From assembly GCF_005221385.1 (NCBI RefSeq), contig NZ_CP039903.1, positions 744,001-808,000 on the forward strand: a stretch of 64,000 nucleotides of DNA. Direction: 5' to 3'. Positions 25,324-34,833 of this stretch are shown here, in pieces. Source of the stretch: Agrobacterium tumefaciens. Its GTDB lineage: Bacteria > Pseudomonadota > Alphaproteobacteria > Rhizobiales > Rhizobiaceae. Made by a program: the position numbers and the translations under genes. Below the pieces are notes generated by a model, which was not told the DNA's origin, ran no database searches, and saw only the letters and a program-made list of their open reading frames with translations. Positions within the stretch are counted from its first letter, which is position 1. Each line of letters opens with the position of its first letter.

Positions 25324-27213
25324 TCAATGCGCCGGTTCGCCGCGGTCCACAACGCCGAGATCGTCGGTTTCGCGAACATGGCGCAGCATCTCTTCCGCCC
25401 GGATGGCTTCGCGCTGGCGGCTCCACATCGAGGCGTAGAGGCCGTTCTGCGCCATCAGCGAAGCATGTGTTCCACGCTCGGCGATCTGGCCTTCCTTCAG
25501 CACGATGATTTCGTCCGCGTGGATGACTGTGGAAAGACGATGGGCGATGACCAGTGTGGTGCGGTTTTTCGAGACGATGTCGAGCGCGCTCTGGATCTCC
25601 TGCTCGGTATGCGTATCGAGCGCTGAAGTCGCCTCATCGAGAATAAGGATCGGCGGGGCCTTGAGGATGGTCCGTGCAATCGCCACGCGCTGCTTTTCGC
25701 CACCCGACAGTTTCAGGCCCCGTTCGCCGACCATGGTGGCGTAACCCTCCGGCAGCTTGCCGATGAAGGCGCTGATCTGCGCCGCATCCGCTGCGGCCAT
25801 GACATCCTCCTGCGTTGCCGAGGGGCGGCCGTAGCGGATGTTGTAGGCGAGCGTGTCGTTGAACAGTACGGTATCCTGCGGAACCATGCCGATCACCGAA
25901 CGCAGGCTCTTTTGCGTCACGTCGCGAATATCCTGCCCGTCGATTGTGACGGCGCCTTCCTGAATATCGTAGAAACGATAAAGCAGCCGCGAGATCGTCG
26001 ATTTTCCTGCCCCCGAGGGCCCGACGATCGCCACCGTCTTGCCGGCGGGGACATCGAAGGAAACGCCCTTCAAAATCGGCCTTTCCGGATCATAGGCAAA
26101 ATGCACGTCGCGGAACGAGATGGCGCCGGGGCCGGCGCCAAGCGGTTTCGCATCCGCCTTGTCGGTAACCTCGGCCTCGACCTCGAGAAGGTCGAACATC
26201 TGCTCTATGTCGGTCAGACCCTGACGGATTTCGCGGTAAACGAAACCGATGAAGTTCAGCGGCACGGAAAGCTGCAGCAGCAGCGCATTGACGAAGACGA
26301 AATCGCCGATGGTCTGTTCGCCGCGCTGCACGGCCAGCGCCGACATCACCATCATGACGGTGGAACCGATGCCGAAGATCACACCCTGGCCGAAGTTCAG
26401 CCAGCCGAGCGATGTCCAGATCGAGATCGCCGATTTTTCGTAACGCTCCATCGCAACGTCGAAGCGCTTCGCCTCCATCTCCTCGTTACCGAAATATTTG
26501 ACGGTCTCGAAGTTCAGAAGCGAGTCGATTGCCTTGGTATTGGCGTCGGTGTCGCTGTCATTCATGGCGCGGCGAATGGAGATGCGCCAGTTGCTGGCTC
26601 GCACGGTGAACCAGATATAGGCCCAGACGGTGATGACGGTGACCAGCACATAGGAAAACCCATATGACGCCCAGAAAATAACAGCCGTCAGCAGGAATTC
26701 GATGAAGGTCGGCGCGGTGTTGAGAATGGTGAAACGGACAATGGTTTCGATGCCCTTGGTGCCACGCTCGATAACCCGCGAAAGCCCGCCGGTCTTGCGC
26801 TCCAGATGGAAGCGCAGCGAAAGCCGGTGCATGTGCACGAAGGTTCTGTAAGCGAGCTGGCGCACGGCATGCTGGCCGACGCTGGCAAACAGCGAATCGC
26901 GCAGTTGGTTGAGCCCGACCTGTATCAGCCGCGTCAGATTATAGGCGATGACCAGAGCGACCGCGCCGAGCAGGAAGGCCGGAACCAGCCCTGCCATGTC
27001 CAGTCTGCCGTTCAGCGCATCCGTCGCCCATTTGAAAAAATAGGGGACGAGGATCAGCACCAGTTTGGCGACAACTAGGAACACGGTGGCCCAGACCACC
27101 CGCATCTTCAGGTCCAGACGTCCTTCAGGCCACATATAGGGCCAGAGATTGATCAGGGTCTGGGTGGGATTGCTGGAATCCGCCGAAATGGTTTTTTTCT
27201 TCGTGGCCATCAT
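25324..27213 (-). CDS. Atm1-type ABC exporter (ATPase fused to permease)
   Basis: A 629-residue half-transporter: six membrane helices (about residues 40-330) and an ATPase with Walker [10 protein letters not shown], signature KLSGGEKQR and Walker B ILILDEATSALD. The membrane part (LNFGQGVIFGIGSTVMM, and YFGNEEMEAKRFD) matches the Atm1/HMT1 family, which exports glutathione-linked sulfur or metal compounds. It acts as a homodimer in the inner membrane. It is separate from the psd operon by 164 bases. Confidence 0.9.
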   Translation of the reverse strand: MMATKKKTISADSSNPTQTLINLWPYMWPEGRLDLKMRVVWATVFLVVAKLVLILVPYFFKWATDALNGRLDMAGLVPAFLLGAVALVIAYNLTRLIQVGLNQLRDSLFASVGQHAVRQLAYRTFVHMHRLSLRFHLERKTGGLSRVIERGTKGIETIVRFTILNTAPTFIEFLLTAVIFWASYGFSYVLVTVITVWAYIWFTVRASNWRISIRRAMNDSDTDANTKAIDSLLNFETVKYFGNEEMEAKRFDVAMERYEKSAISIWTSLGWLNFGQGVIFGIGSTVMMVMSALAVQRGEQTIGDFVFVNALLLQLSVPLNFIGFVYREIRQGLTDIEQMFDLLEVEAEVTDKADAKPLGAGPGAISFRDVHFAYDPERPILKGVSFDVPAGKTVAIVGPSGAGKSTISRLLYRFYDIQEGAVTIDGQDIRDVTQKSLRSVIGMVPQDTVLFNDTLAYNIRYGRPSATQEDVMAAADAAQISAFIGKLPEGYATMVGERGLKLSGGEKQRVAIARTILKAPPILILDEATSALDTHTEQEIQSALDIVSKNRTTLVIAHRLSTVIHADEIIVLKEGQIAERGTHASLMAQNGLYASMWSRQREAIRAEEMLRHVRETDDLGVVDRGEPAH

Positions 27214-27316
27214 TCTCTCCGGTCACTGCCGGAAGCCGACAGCAGGACGGCGGCTTTCGCCGCCGTGCTTGTCACAGGTGGGATTGTCGCGGGTTCACCG
27301 CAACCTCTTCAGCGCC

Positions 27317-29350
27317 TTAAGAGCCGCCCTTCAGCCGTTTGCGGTGAAGTTCCTCCGCATTCGGCAGGGCCTTTTCCGGTACACCGAAAATCTGACCGGG
27401 CTCGATGAGATCAGGGTTTTTGATCTGGTCCTCATTGGCGAGGTAGATCGTCGTGTAACGCACGCCCTGTCCATAAACACGCCGGGAAATCTGCCACAGC
27501 GTATCGCCGCGGCGGATGATGACGCTGTTCTGGCTTTCGGCAAGCGGGGCCTGCTCGAAGGTCTGCGGACCGGCGGGCGCTGGCGGCGCGGGCGCGGCTG
27601 GCGCCGTAATGTGGAGTTCGGTCAACCGGCTGGCGAGCGATGCGATGCCCTTGCCGATGGCCGCCACATCATTCGGCCATGCCTCGACCGATGCCAGCAG
27701 ATCACGCGCCTTGGCGGTGATGCCACCTGCAAAGGCGGTGAAGGCTGGCTCTGTTGCCGCGGCGGTGCGGAACTCGGAGAGCGATTTCAGGCCAATCACC
27801 ACCGCGGAGCGGCCGGCAATTGCCTGATCGAGCGCCGGCGTCGCCTGATCCTTGTAGAGATTGGAAAGAATGCCGAAAGCCTTGGAAACGTCGTCACGCA
27901 GCTTTTCAAATGTGGCGCGGTCGCTTGCCGTGCTCTGGTTTTCAGCCGGCGCGACTGCGGTGGCGGCGGGCGAAGCGGTGGGCGCCTGCATGGCAACGGT
28001 TGCCTGATCGGTCTGCGGCCGCTCGAAGGGAACACGTACGCGCAGCTTCACCGTGCCGTCGGCATTCAGTTCCTCGACGGTGACGATATGGCTGCCAACG
28101 GCAAGATCGACATCACCCTCGACGACGAAATGCCCGGAGGCTTCCGTAACGCTCTTGCCGATCTCCCGGTCATCGACCAATGCGCGTACGGTCGAACCGG
28201 CGGGCGCGGAACCCGCAACGAAAATCTTCGATCCTTCAAATTCCACGGCTGTGACCTGAACGGTCGAGGCAGCTGCCTGAGCCGGAACGGAACCGGCAGC
28301 AGGCGGCGCCGTCACTCCGGCAACGGCTGCAGGCGTGGTGGCGGCATTGCCGGTTTCGGTGGGTGCCGCTGCGGGCTGTCCCGATTGTTCGGTCTGCAGT
28401 GCCGGAGGTGCGGCCTCCGGCATCGCCAGCACGCGGCTTGCTTCACCGGGCCTGGAAACCATCGCCAGAAGTTCGCCGGCCTTGCTGTTGGGCACCGAAA
28501 CGGTTGCCACTTCTTCGGATTGTGTTGCCTTGCCGCTGGTGTCGGTGGAGCGCAGCACCAGCTCATGGTCACCCGGTGGCAGGGGATTGTCGAAAACCGC
28601 GGCGAAATCGCCGGTGCCGTCGATGGTGGTCTGGGCGATCACCTTGCCATTGCTGAGAATTTCGAGCTTGGCACCCGGCTGCGCCTTGCCGGCGACCACA
28701 GCCGAACCATCCGGCTCGACGCGCAACACGTCAAAGGTCGGTACGCCGGGCGTTGCCTGGGCAGCACCGGCCGGTGCTGGGACGGCAGGTGCGGCGGCGG
28801 ACTGGGCCGGCTGCGCTGCGCCATCATCGGTGCCGGCGAAAACGCCTGCCAGGCGGCGGATCTGGGCTGCGGCCGCTGCCGCATTGTCGGGCAGGCCGCG
28901 CAGGAAGGCCGTGGTGCGTTCGGCCGCCGTGCGCGCCGTGGTGATCAGCCGCGACGTCGTTTCGTCCAGAGACTCAGGGATTTCGATATTGGTCAGCTCT
29001 TTGAGCGAAGCTTCGACCTTTTTGCGCGCCGCTGAAAAATCGGCGTCGGAGGGAACCTTGCTGTCGGCGAAAAGCGTTGTCAGATCCTTGATCGATTGCG
29101 TTGCAGACGCCGCAAGACGTCCCACTTTGTCGGCGATATTGGCGGTTTCCTCGGCGGCGTCGGACAGGATGTCGCCCGCCTTGTCGCCGCCCATTTCCAC
29201 GCTGTTCTTCACGGCGTTGCCCGCCTCGTTGATGGCGTCACCGATCGGTTTGCCGTCGTTGGAAATCCTCGGCAGGACGAAAAAGATCATGAGCAGGGAC
29301 GCGATGCCCAGCACGATCAGCGCCAGCAAACCGGCTTTATTGTTTTTCAT
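27317..29350 (-). CDS. LysM domain protein with membrane anchor
   Basis: A 677-residue protein. Residues 7-27 form a membrane anchor (LLALIVLGIASLLMIFFVLP). A helical part follows to about residue 190. Two repeated beta modules (FDVLRVEPDGSAVVAGKAQP and VTAVEFEGSKIFVAGSAPAG) sit among Ala/Pro-rich linkers. The C-terminal LysM domain (VIIRRGDTLWQISRRVYGQG, ending PGQIFGVP) should bind peptidoglycan. The repeated modules look like bacterial Ig-like domains. It may bridge inner membrane and cell wall. Confidence 0.85.
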   Translation of the reverse strand: MKNNKAGLLALIVLGIASLLMIFFVLPRISNDGKPIGDAINEAGNAVKNSVEMGGDKAGDILSDAAEETANIADKVGRLAASATQSIKDLTTLFADSKVPSDADFSAARKKVEASLKELTNIEIPESLDETTSRLITTARTAAERTTAFLRGLPDNAAAAAAQIRRLAGVFAGTDDGAAQPAQSAAAPAVPAPAGAAQATPGVPTFDVLRVEPDGSAVVAGKAQPGAKLEILSNGKVIAQTTIDGTGDFAAVFDNPLPPGDHELVLRSTDTSGKATQSEEVATVSVPNSKAGELLAMVSRPGEASRVLAMPEAAPPALQTEQSGQPAAAPTETGNAATTPAAVAGVTAPPAAGSVPAQAAASTVQVTAVEFEGSKIFVAGSAPAGSTVRALVDDREIGKSVTEASGHFVVEGDVDLAVGSHIVTVEELNADGTVKLRVRVPFERPQTDQATVAMQAPTASPAATAVAPAENQSTASDRATFEKLRDDVSKAFGILSNLYKDQATPALDQAIAGRSAVVIGLKSLSEFRTAAATEPAFTAFAGGITAKARDLLASVEAWPNDVAAIGKGIASLASRLTELHITAPAAPAPPAPAGPQTFEQAPLAESQNSVIIRRGDTLWQISRRVYGQGVRYTTIYLANEDQIKNPDLIEPGQIFGVPEKALPNAEELHRKRLKGGS

Positions 29351-29506
29351 CCTGGAATCTCCGGGTATTTCAAGCTTTTCACACGAGTTGAGATTGCTAG
29401 CGTCTTACCTTGCGCCAGACAAGCGGCGTGTGGCCAAAAGGCCATATTTACAAGGGATTTCCCAAATTTTCTTGACGTGCACCATCCCGCATAGTTCCTT
29501 CATCTC

Positions 29507-30127
29507 ATGACGGACAAAAATACAGCGATTCGATCCATCTGCGTTTATTGCGGCTCCCAGCCCGGACGTGATCCAGCTCATATGGAAGCAGGCCGCGCGC
29601 TTGGGAAATCCATTGCCGAAAACGGCATCCGCCTCGTTTACGGCGGCGGCACCAAGGGCATCATGGGCGCGGTTGCCAGCGGCGTTCTGTCCAATGGCGG
29701 CGAAGTAACCGGCATCATACCGGAATTTCTGGTCGATATGGAGGCAACGCGCCATTCTCTCGGACAATTGAACGAGCTTGTCGTTACCAAGGACATGCAT
29801 GAGCGCAAACATATGATGTTCGAGCGCTCGGATGCCTTCGTGACCCTGCCGGGTGGTGTCGGCACGCTGGAGGAGATCGTCGAGATCATGACCTGGGCGC
29901 AGCTCGGCCGTCACGCCAAGCCGATGGTCTTTGCCAATATCAACGGCTTCTGGAACCCGATGCTGGAACTGGTGCAGCACATGCGCGACCAGGGTTTCAT
30001 CCACCGCGCCCACCTGTTGAACCCGCTTGTCGTTGACGAGGTGAAGGACATCGTGCCCGCCATCATCGACCGGGCGCTGGCCCAGCAGAACCCGGAAGGC
30101 GACCCTTCGGTCATTTCCCGCCTCTGA
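29507..30127 (+). CDS. LOG family protein (TIGR00730)
   Basis: A 206-residue Rossmann-fold protein with the signature PGGVGTLEE and the upstream GGGTKGIMG. LOG proteins remove ribose 5-phosphate from cytokinin or other nucleotides. In bacteria they give free adenine-type bases or cytokinins; the plant-associated setting makes cytokinin release plausible but unproven. It is divergent from the LysM gene. Confidence 0.9.
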   Translation: MTDKNTAIRSICVYCGSQPGRDPAHMEAGRALGKSIAENGIRLVYGGGTKGIMGAVASGVLSNGGEVTGIIPEFLVDMEATRHSLGQLNELVVTKDMHERKHMMFERSDAFVTLPGGVGTLEEIVEIMTWAQLGRHAKPMVFANINGFWNPMLELVQHMRDQGFIHRAHLLNPLVVDEVKDIVPAIIDRALAQQNPEGDPSVISRL

Positions 30128-30128
30128 C

Positions 30129-30172
30129 ACATGTCATCCGAGAGCGTGCAGCGGTTTCGGGATAACGGCATG
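30129..30172. repeat. Short dispersed repeat, family D copy 1
   Basis: The core GAGCGTGCAGCGGTTTCGGG followed by ATAACGGCATGCG is a small element I recall in many copies between rhizobial genes. A partial relative is at 60983-61022. Confidence 0.55.
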
Positions 30173-30193
30173 CGTCGCGCACCGAAAAATCGT

Positions 30194-30222
30194 TAATGAA
30201 CCGCCGCGCGGTTCATTATAAT
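30194..30222 (+). terminator. Probable terminator of the LOG gene
   Basis: TAATGAACCG and CGGTTCATTA form a 10-bp stem with a CCGCG loop, followed by TAATTTTAAG. It is 67 bases after the LOG stop. Confidence 0.55.
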
Positions 30223-30357
30223 TTTAAGTGTATATTAATACAGATTTAACAGCGGCATCGCTCCGCCCGCTCTTTTCATGGCCCCGCGACTGATCCTGTG
30301 CCAGCGTCACCAAGGCGTTGGCTGTCGCGGACTCTCGTTTCGCCGCCATGAGATTGG

Positions 30358-32130
30358 GTGCATCAGGAAATGATTGCTTTTGTGGTGCGGCTTAAAAGCC
30401 GGGCGCATTTCATTATTCAGAGAAGCCCGCTGCGGGGCAGGGAAGGCGTGCTTGGCGCCGGCGCCCGCCGCCGGGTGGATACGCGAATGCGGCTCGGTAT
30501 CCTGATCGCCGTCTTCATCGCCATCTATGCCGTCGTGGCTGCACGCCTCGTTCAATATGGACTTGCGGACCCCGTCGCAACCGCCTGGATCAACACCGGC
30601 GCCACCGCCGTTGCATCGCGGCCTGATATCGTTGACCGCAACGGCAAGCTCCTGGCTACCGATCTCAACATGGTGTCGCTTTATGCTGATCCGCGCCGGG
30701 TGGTCGATCCGGATGAGGTGGTGGAGAAGCTGGCGACCGTCATCCCCAATCTCGACTGGCGCGACACGCACCGCCGATTGCGCTCGGATACCGGCTTCCA
30801 GTGGCTGCGACGCCAGCTGACGCCCCGGCAGCAGGCGGATATTCTCAACCTCGGCATACCGGGCATCGGCTTCCGGCCGGAAAAGCGGCGCTTTTATCCG
30901 GGTGGCCCAACCGCTTCGCACATTATCGGCCACGTGAATGTCGATAATCAGGGCCTTGCCGGCATGGAGCGTTACCTCGACCAGCAGGGCCTGGCCGATC
31001 TGCGCGCCGTGGGTCTTGCCAGCGGCGCGCCACTGGAGCCGGTGCGGCTCTCCATCGATCTCAGGGTGCAGAACATCGTCCGTGAAGTCGTCGTGAAGGC
31101 GAAAAGCGCCTATCAGGCCGAAGCGGCGGGCTCAGTGATCCTCGATGTGGAGACGGGCGAGGTGCTGGCCATGGCCTCCGTGCCGGATTACGATCCGAAC
31201 GAACCTTCCCGCACCCTTGCCGATGGCAGCATCGACAAGGAGTATGAGAAGGGCTGGTTCAACCGGATGAGCAACGCCACCTTCGAGATGGGCTCCACCT
31301 TCAAGAGCTTCACGCTGGCCATGGGGCTGGATGCGGGGGCCATCACGCTGAATTCGGTGGTCGATGCGTCACGGCCGATCCGCATGGGCGGCTTCACCAT
31401 CAAGGATTTCAAGGGCCGGAACCGGCCGCTCTCCATTCCGGAAGTGTTTCAATATTCATCGAATATCGGCACGGCGGCGGTGGCCGACAAGGTCGGCGTC
31501 GAAGGCCACCAGCAGTTCCTGACGAAACTCGGGCTGCTTACCAGAATGGACACGGAAATGCCGGGTGTGGCGACACCCACCCAGCCGAGAAACTGGAAGA
31601 AGATCAATTCCGTCACCATCTCCTTCGGCCATGGCGTTGCCACCACGCCGTTGCAGACGGCGGTGGCCGCCGCCGCGCTGATCAATGGCGGAAACCTGAT
31701 TTCGCCGACCTTTCTGCCACGTTCGAAAGAAGCTGCCGCATCGCTCGCGCGCACCGTCATCAACGACAGGACGAGTGCCGATATGCGTTACCTGTTCAAC
31801 TGGAACGGCATCAAGGGCTCCGGCCGCGGCGCGCAGGTGGAAGGGTTTCATGTGGGCGGCAAGACCGGAACCGCCGACAAGGTGATCAACGGCCGTTACG
31901 CCAAGGATATCAATTTCAACGCCTTCGTGGCCGGTTTTCCCATGCATAGGCCGAAATATGTCGTGCTGACGATGATCGACGCTCCGAGGACCGGCGTGAA
32001 CGGCGGGCGCACGGCGGCCTCCACCGCAGCCCCCATGACCCGCGAAATCATCGCCCAGACGGCGGGCCTTCTCGGCGTCAAGCCGCGTTTCGGTTATGAT
32101 GCGACCCCGCAATTGCTGGTGGATTATTGA
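30358..32130 (+). CDS. Penicillin-binding protein 2/FtsI-type D,D-transpeptidase
   Basis: A 590-residue class B penicillin-binding protein: cytoplasmic tail, membrane anchor at about residues 45-64, dimerisation domain, and transpeptidase with Ser313 (STFK), S367-S-N and K502-T-G. It crosslinks peptidoglycan in the periplasm. The GTG at 30358 or ATG at 30370 may start it. No mraY, mur or ftsW genes surround it, so it stands outside the usual dcw cluster and may be a second FtsI-type enzyme. Confidence 0.9.
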   Translation: MHQEMIAFVVRLKSRAHFIIQRSPLRGREGVLGAGARRRVDTRMRLGILIAVFIAIYAVVAARLVQYGLADPVATAWINTGATAVASRPDIVDRNGKLLATDLNMVSLYADPRRVVDPDEVVEKLATVIPNLDWRDTHRRLRSDTGFQWLRRQLTPRQQADILNLGIPGIGFRPEKRRFYPGGPTASHIIGHVNVDNQGLAGMERYLDQQGLADLRAVGLASGAPLEPVRLSIDLRVQNIVREVVVKAKSAYQAEAAGSVILDVETGEVLAMASVPDYDPNEPSRTLADGSIDKEYEKGWFNRMSNATFEMGSTFKSFTLAMGLDAGAITLNSVVDASRPIRMGGFTIKDFKGRNRPLSIPEVFQYSSNIGTAAVADKVGVEGHQQFLTKLGLLTRMDTEMPGVATPTQPRNWKKINSVTISFGHGVATTPLQTAVAAAALINGGNLISPTFLPRSKEAAASLARTVINDRTSADMRYLFNWNGIKGSGRGAQVEGFHVGGKTGTADKVINGRYAKDINFNAFVAGFPMHRPKYVVLTMIDAPRTGVNGGRTAASTAAPMTREIIAQTAGLLGVKPRFGYDATPQLLVDY

Positions 32131-32137
32131 CCACCTC

Positions 32138-32258
32138 TCCTCATTCCTGTGCTTGTCACAGGAATCCAGCCGACGCGCGTCCGCGCGGCGATGAAGAGTC
32201 CTTCCAGCCCAAGGACTTGGGCTGGCTAGATTCCTGTGACAAGCACAGGAATGAGGGA
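32138..32258. repeat. Long palindromic intergenic repeat, family B copy 2
   Basis: CTCATTCCTGTGCTTGTCAC (32140 onward) is repeated inverted near 32229-32255 around the same centre as copy 1 (CCAAGGACTTGG, GACGCGCGTC). It sits between the convergent transpeptidase and rarD genes and probably ends both transcripts. Confidence 0.85.
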
Positions 32259-32268
32259 GGGAGCCAGA

Positions 32269-33177
32269 TTACCGCTTGAGCCGCATCAGGCTTGAGCCGG
32301 TATAGATCGCCAGCGCCACCCAGATCATCGCAAAGGCGGCCATGCGCACCATGTCGAACGGCTCCTTGAAGACGAAGATGGCGATGAGGAAGATCATCGT
32401 CGGCGCGATATATTGCATGATGCCGATGGTCGACAGCCGCAGCAGTTTTGCGCCATTGCCGTAGAGAATGAGCGGAACGGCGGTGATCACGCCGCTTGCT
32501 GCCAGAAGCCAGGTGTCGGCAGAATTGCCGCCCATGAAATGGGCCTGTCCGCTGAAGCCCAGCCAGACCATGACCAGCACGGCCGGAATGGACAGGAGCA
32601 TGACTTCCAGCAGGAAGCCCTGCGTCGCACCAATCGGCAATGTCTTGCGGAAAAAGGCGTAAAAACCCCAGGAGACAGTAAGCGCGATGGACACCCAGGG
32701 CAGGCTGCCGGCATGCCAGGTGAGGATCGCCACCGCCACCGCCACGAGGCTGATGGCGGCGATCTGCGCCGGGTAGAGCTTTTCCTTCAGCAGCACGGCA
32801 CCCAGAAAGATGCTGAACAGCGGATTGATGAAATAGCCAAGTGCGGCATCAAGCGCACGCCCCGCGCCGATCGACCAGATATAGACGCCCCAGTTGATGC
32901 TGATGAGGGCGGCGGTGAGGCTCGCCATGGCCAGCATCTTCGGGTTTTTCAGTGCTGAGCGGATTTCTGCCGTGCGCCCGAGCGCAATCAGCACGACCGC
33001 CGCGATCGGTACAGACCAGATGACGCGATGCACGATGACTTCGATTGGCGAAATATGCGCAACCGCTTTCATGTAAAAGGGAAGAAAGCCCCACAGCAGA
33101 TATGCGGAGAGCGCGAAAGCAAAACCGCGCGCGCTGTCGCCGCCCTCTTGGGCCGGGAGCGATTTGTCGAGTGCCAT
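32269..33177 (-). CDS. rarD: EamA family transporter RarD
   Basis: A 302-residue protein with ten membrane helices in two EamA halves. YLLWGFLPFYMKAVAHIS near the start and WSIGAGRALDAALGYFINPL are typical of RarD. E. coli RarD was named for chloramphenicol resistance, but its natural substrate is unknown. The ATG at 33177 is preferred to the upstream TTG at 33192. Confidence 0.88.
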   Translation of the reverse strand: MALDKSLPAQEGGDSARGFAFALSAYLLWGFLPFYMKAVAHISPIEVIVHRVIWSVPIAAVVLIALGRTAEIRSALKNPKMLAMASLTAALISINWGVYIWSIGAGRALDAALGYFINPLFSIFLGAVLLKEKLYPAQIAAISLVAVAVAILTWHAGSLPWVSIALTVSWGFYAFFRKTLPIGATQGFLLEVMLLSIPAVLVMVWLGFSGQAHFMGGNSADTWLLAASGVITAVPLILYGNGAKLLRLSTIGIMQYIAPTMIFLIAIFVFKEPFDMVRMAAFAMIWVALAIYTGSSLMRLKR

Positions 33178-33330
33178 GGGGAGTACCGCCAAAATTGTTC
33201 GGATGGCGTTTTATAGCGGATCGCCACAGTGGCGGCCAATTCATTTCCGTGAAGGGTTCATGAGAAAAACTGCATGAATAACAGGCGCTTTGCTCTTGAA
33301 ATAAGCTGCCATGGTAACCGTCCGGGGGAT

Positions 33331-33352
33331 TCACGCGGGAAATCCCGCGTGA
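33331..33352 (-). terminator. Hairpin after the proline iminopeptidase gene
   Basis: TCACGCGGGA and TCCCGCGTGA form a 10-bp perfect stem with a two-base centre, 43 bases after the stop of the 33395 gene. No T-run follows on the minus strand, so its role as terminator is uncertain. Confidence 0.4.
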
Positions 33353-33394
33353 TTCATTGTCTCACCCGGCCGTTTCAAGCCGCTGAAAAGACTC

Positions 33395-34351
33395 TTATTT
33401 CCCGGCAAAGTGATCGTTGGCGCGGATCAGCTGGTCAAGAATGCCGGGCTCACTCATCGCGTGTCCAGCCGCCTCGATAATGTGGAAATCCGCCTTCGGC
33501 CAGGCCTTGGCCAGCTGCCAGGCATATTTCAGCGGGCAGGGCATGTCGTAACGCCCGTGCACGATGACACCAGGAATATCCTTGAGCTTGCCGGCATCGC
33601 GCAGCAGTTGCCCTTCTTCCAGCCAGCCGGCATTAACGAAGAAGTGGTTCTCGATGCGCGCAAAGGCGATGGCATATTTGTCCTCGCCGAAATCCTCGAC
33701 GCGGTCAGGATCGGTAACGAGCGCGATGGTCGCGCCTTCCCACTGGCTCCATGCCTTGGCGCATTCAAGCTTCTTTGCCTCGTCAGCGCCGGTGAGATAG
33801 CGATTATAGGCCTGCATCATCTCGCCGCGCTCAGCTTCCGGGATGGGCGCGATGAATTTTTCCCACTGGTCCGGATACATTTCCGAAACGCCAAACTGGT
33901 AGTACCAGTCGAGTTCCGGCCGGGTGACAGTGTAGATGCCGCGCAGGACGAGTTCGCTGACGTGGTTTGGATGGGTCTCGGCATAGGCGAGCGCCAGCGT
34001 CGAGCCCCAGGAGCCGCCGAAAACCAGCCATTTTTCAAAGCCGCAAAGCTCACGCAGCCTTTCAATGTCGGCGACCAGATGCCAGGTGGTGTTGGCCTCC
34101 AGTTCCGCATGGGGGATGGAGCGGCCGCAGCCACGCTGATCGAACAGGATGACGTCATACAGCGACGGATCAAAAACGCGGCGATGCGTGGGGTTAACCC
34201 CGCCACCCGGGCCGCCATGCAGGAAAATCGCCGGTTTCGCACCGCGTGTGCCCACCCGTTCCCAATAGATCACATGCCCATCGCCGACATCGAGCATGCC
34301 GGTCTCGAAAGGTTCGATCTCGGGGTAAAAGCCGCGCAATTCTTCGGTCAT
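33395..34351 (-). CDS. pip: Proline iminopeptidase
   Basis: A 318-residue alpha/beta hydrolase of family S33. The oxyanion region is LHGGPGGGVNP, then DQRGCGRS; the nucleophile serine is in GGSWGSTLAL, the aspartate in HGRYDMPCP and the histidine in AAGHAMSEP. It removes N-terminal proline from peptides in the cytoplasm. Its ATG overlaps the stop of the first GFA gene by four bases, making it the last gene of the operon. Confidence 0.92.
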   Translation of the reverse strand: MTEELRGFYPEIEPFETGMLDVGDGHVIYWERVGTRGAKPAIFLHGGPGGGVNPTHRRVFDPSLYDVILFDQRGCGRSIPHAELEANTTWHLVADIERLRELCGFEKWLVFGGSWGSTLALAYAETHPNHVSELVLRGIYTVTRPELDWYYQFGVSEMYPDQWEKFIAPIPEAERGEMMQAYNRYLTGADEAKKLECAKAWSQWEGATIALVTDPDRVEDFGEDKYAIAFARIENHFFVNAGWLEEGQLLRDAGKLKDIPGVIVHGRYDMPCPLKYAWQLAKAWPKADFHIIEAAGHAMSEPGILDQLIRANDHFAGK

Positions 34352-34833
34352 GGGTCAATATCCTCTGGTGGCCATTTGGCCGTGTCTTGGTCCGGATGCT
34401 GCCGGCTGTTCACCGGCGCGGGCGCGTCATCCGTTGCAGGTTCCGGCTCGACCGGCAAGCCGTCGAGCTCGGAAAACCAGTGCATCTTGCTGGCAAGATT
34501 GGACTGCGCTTCGGGTCTTATCCGCTGCGGCTCATCCAGCGAACCGAGGGTGATATTGATGAAATCGGCCCCCGGCATGTCATAAAAGAGCGGCGTGCCG
34601 CAACGACCGCAGAAACCGCGGCGCACATGGTCGGAAGACTGGAACCATGATGCCTCGCCGCGGGTCATCTCAAACTGCGTGAGGGTACTTGCCGCAAGCG
34701 GCATGAAATAGTTGCCCGACGCCTTCTGGCACATGCGGCAATGGCACAGATGCGGATAACGCAACCCGCCCTCGATCCGGTAACGCACTGCGCCGCACTG
34801 GCATCCGCCGGAAAAGCCCGTCAGTTCGCCCAT
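34348..34833 (-). CDS. GFA family zinc-binding protein (third of three)
   Basis: A 161-residue GFA-fold protein. Zinc ligands are in GGCQCGAVRY, CHCRMCQKASG and FCGRCGTPL. The family is named after a glutathione-dependent formaldehyde-activating enzyme, though most members have no proven activity. A C-terminal tail of about 20 residues rich in Pro and Asp ends with YQHPDQDT-like residues shared with its neighbours (RQHPDQDTAKWPPE). Start and upstream stop share one base (TGATG). Confidence 0.88.
   Translation of the reverse strand: MGELTGFSGGCQCGAVRYRIEGGLRYPHLCHCRMCQKASGNYFMPLAASTLTQFEMTRGEASWFQSSDHVRRGFCGRCGTPLFYDMPGADFINITLGSLDEPQRIRPEAQSNLASKMHWFSELDGLPVEPEPATDDAPAPVNSRQHPDQDTAKWPPEDIDP

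Noticed and set aside
27149..29035. 628-codon open frame on the plus strand opposite the LysM gene
   Set aside because: Glycine- and arginine-rich antisense translation without motifs; the minus strand codes a clear LysM protein.
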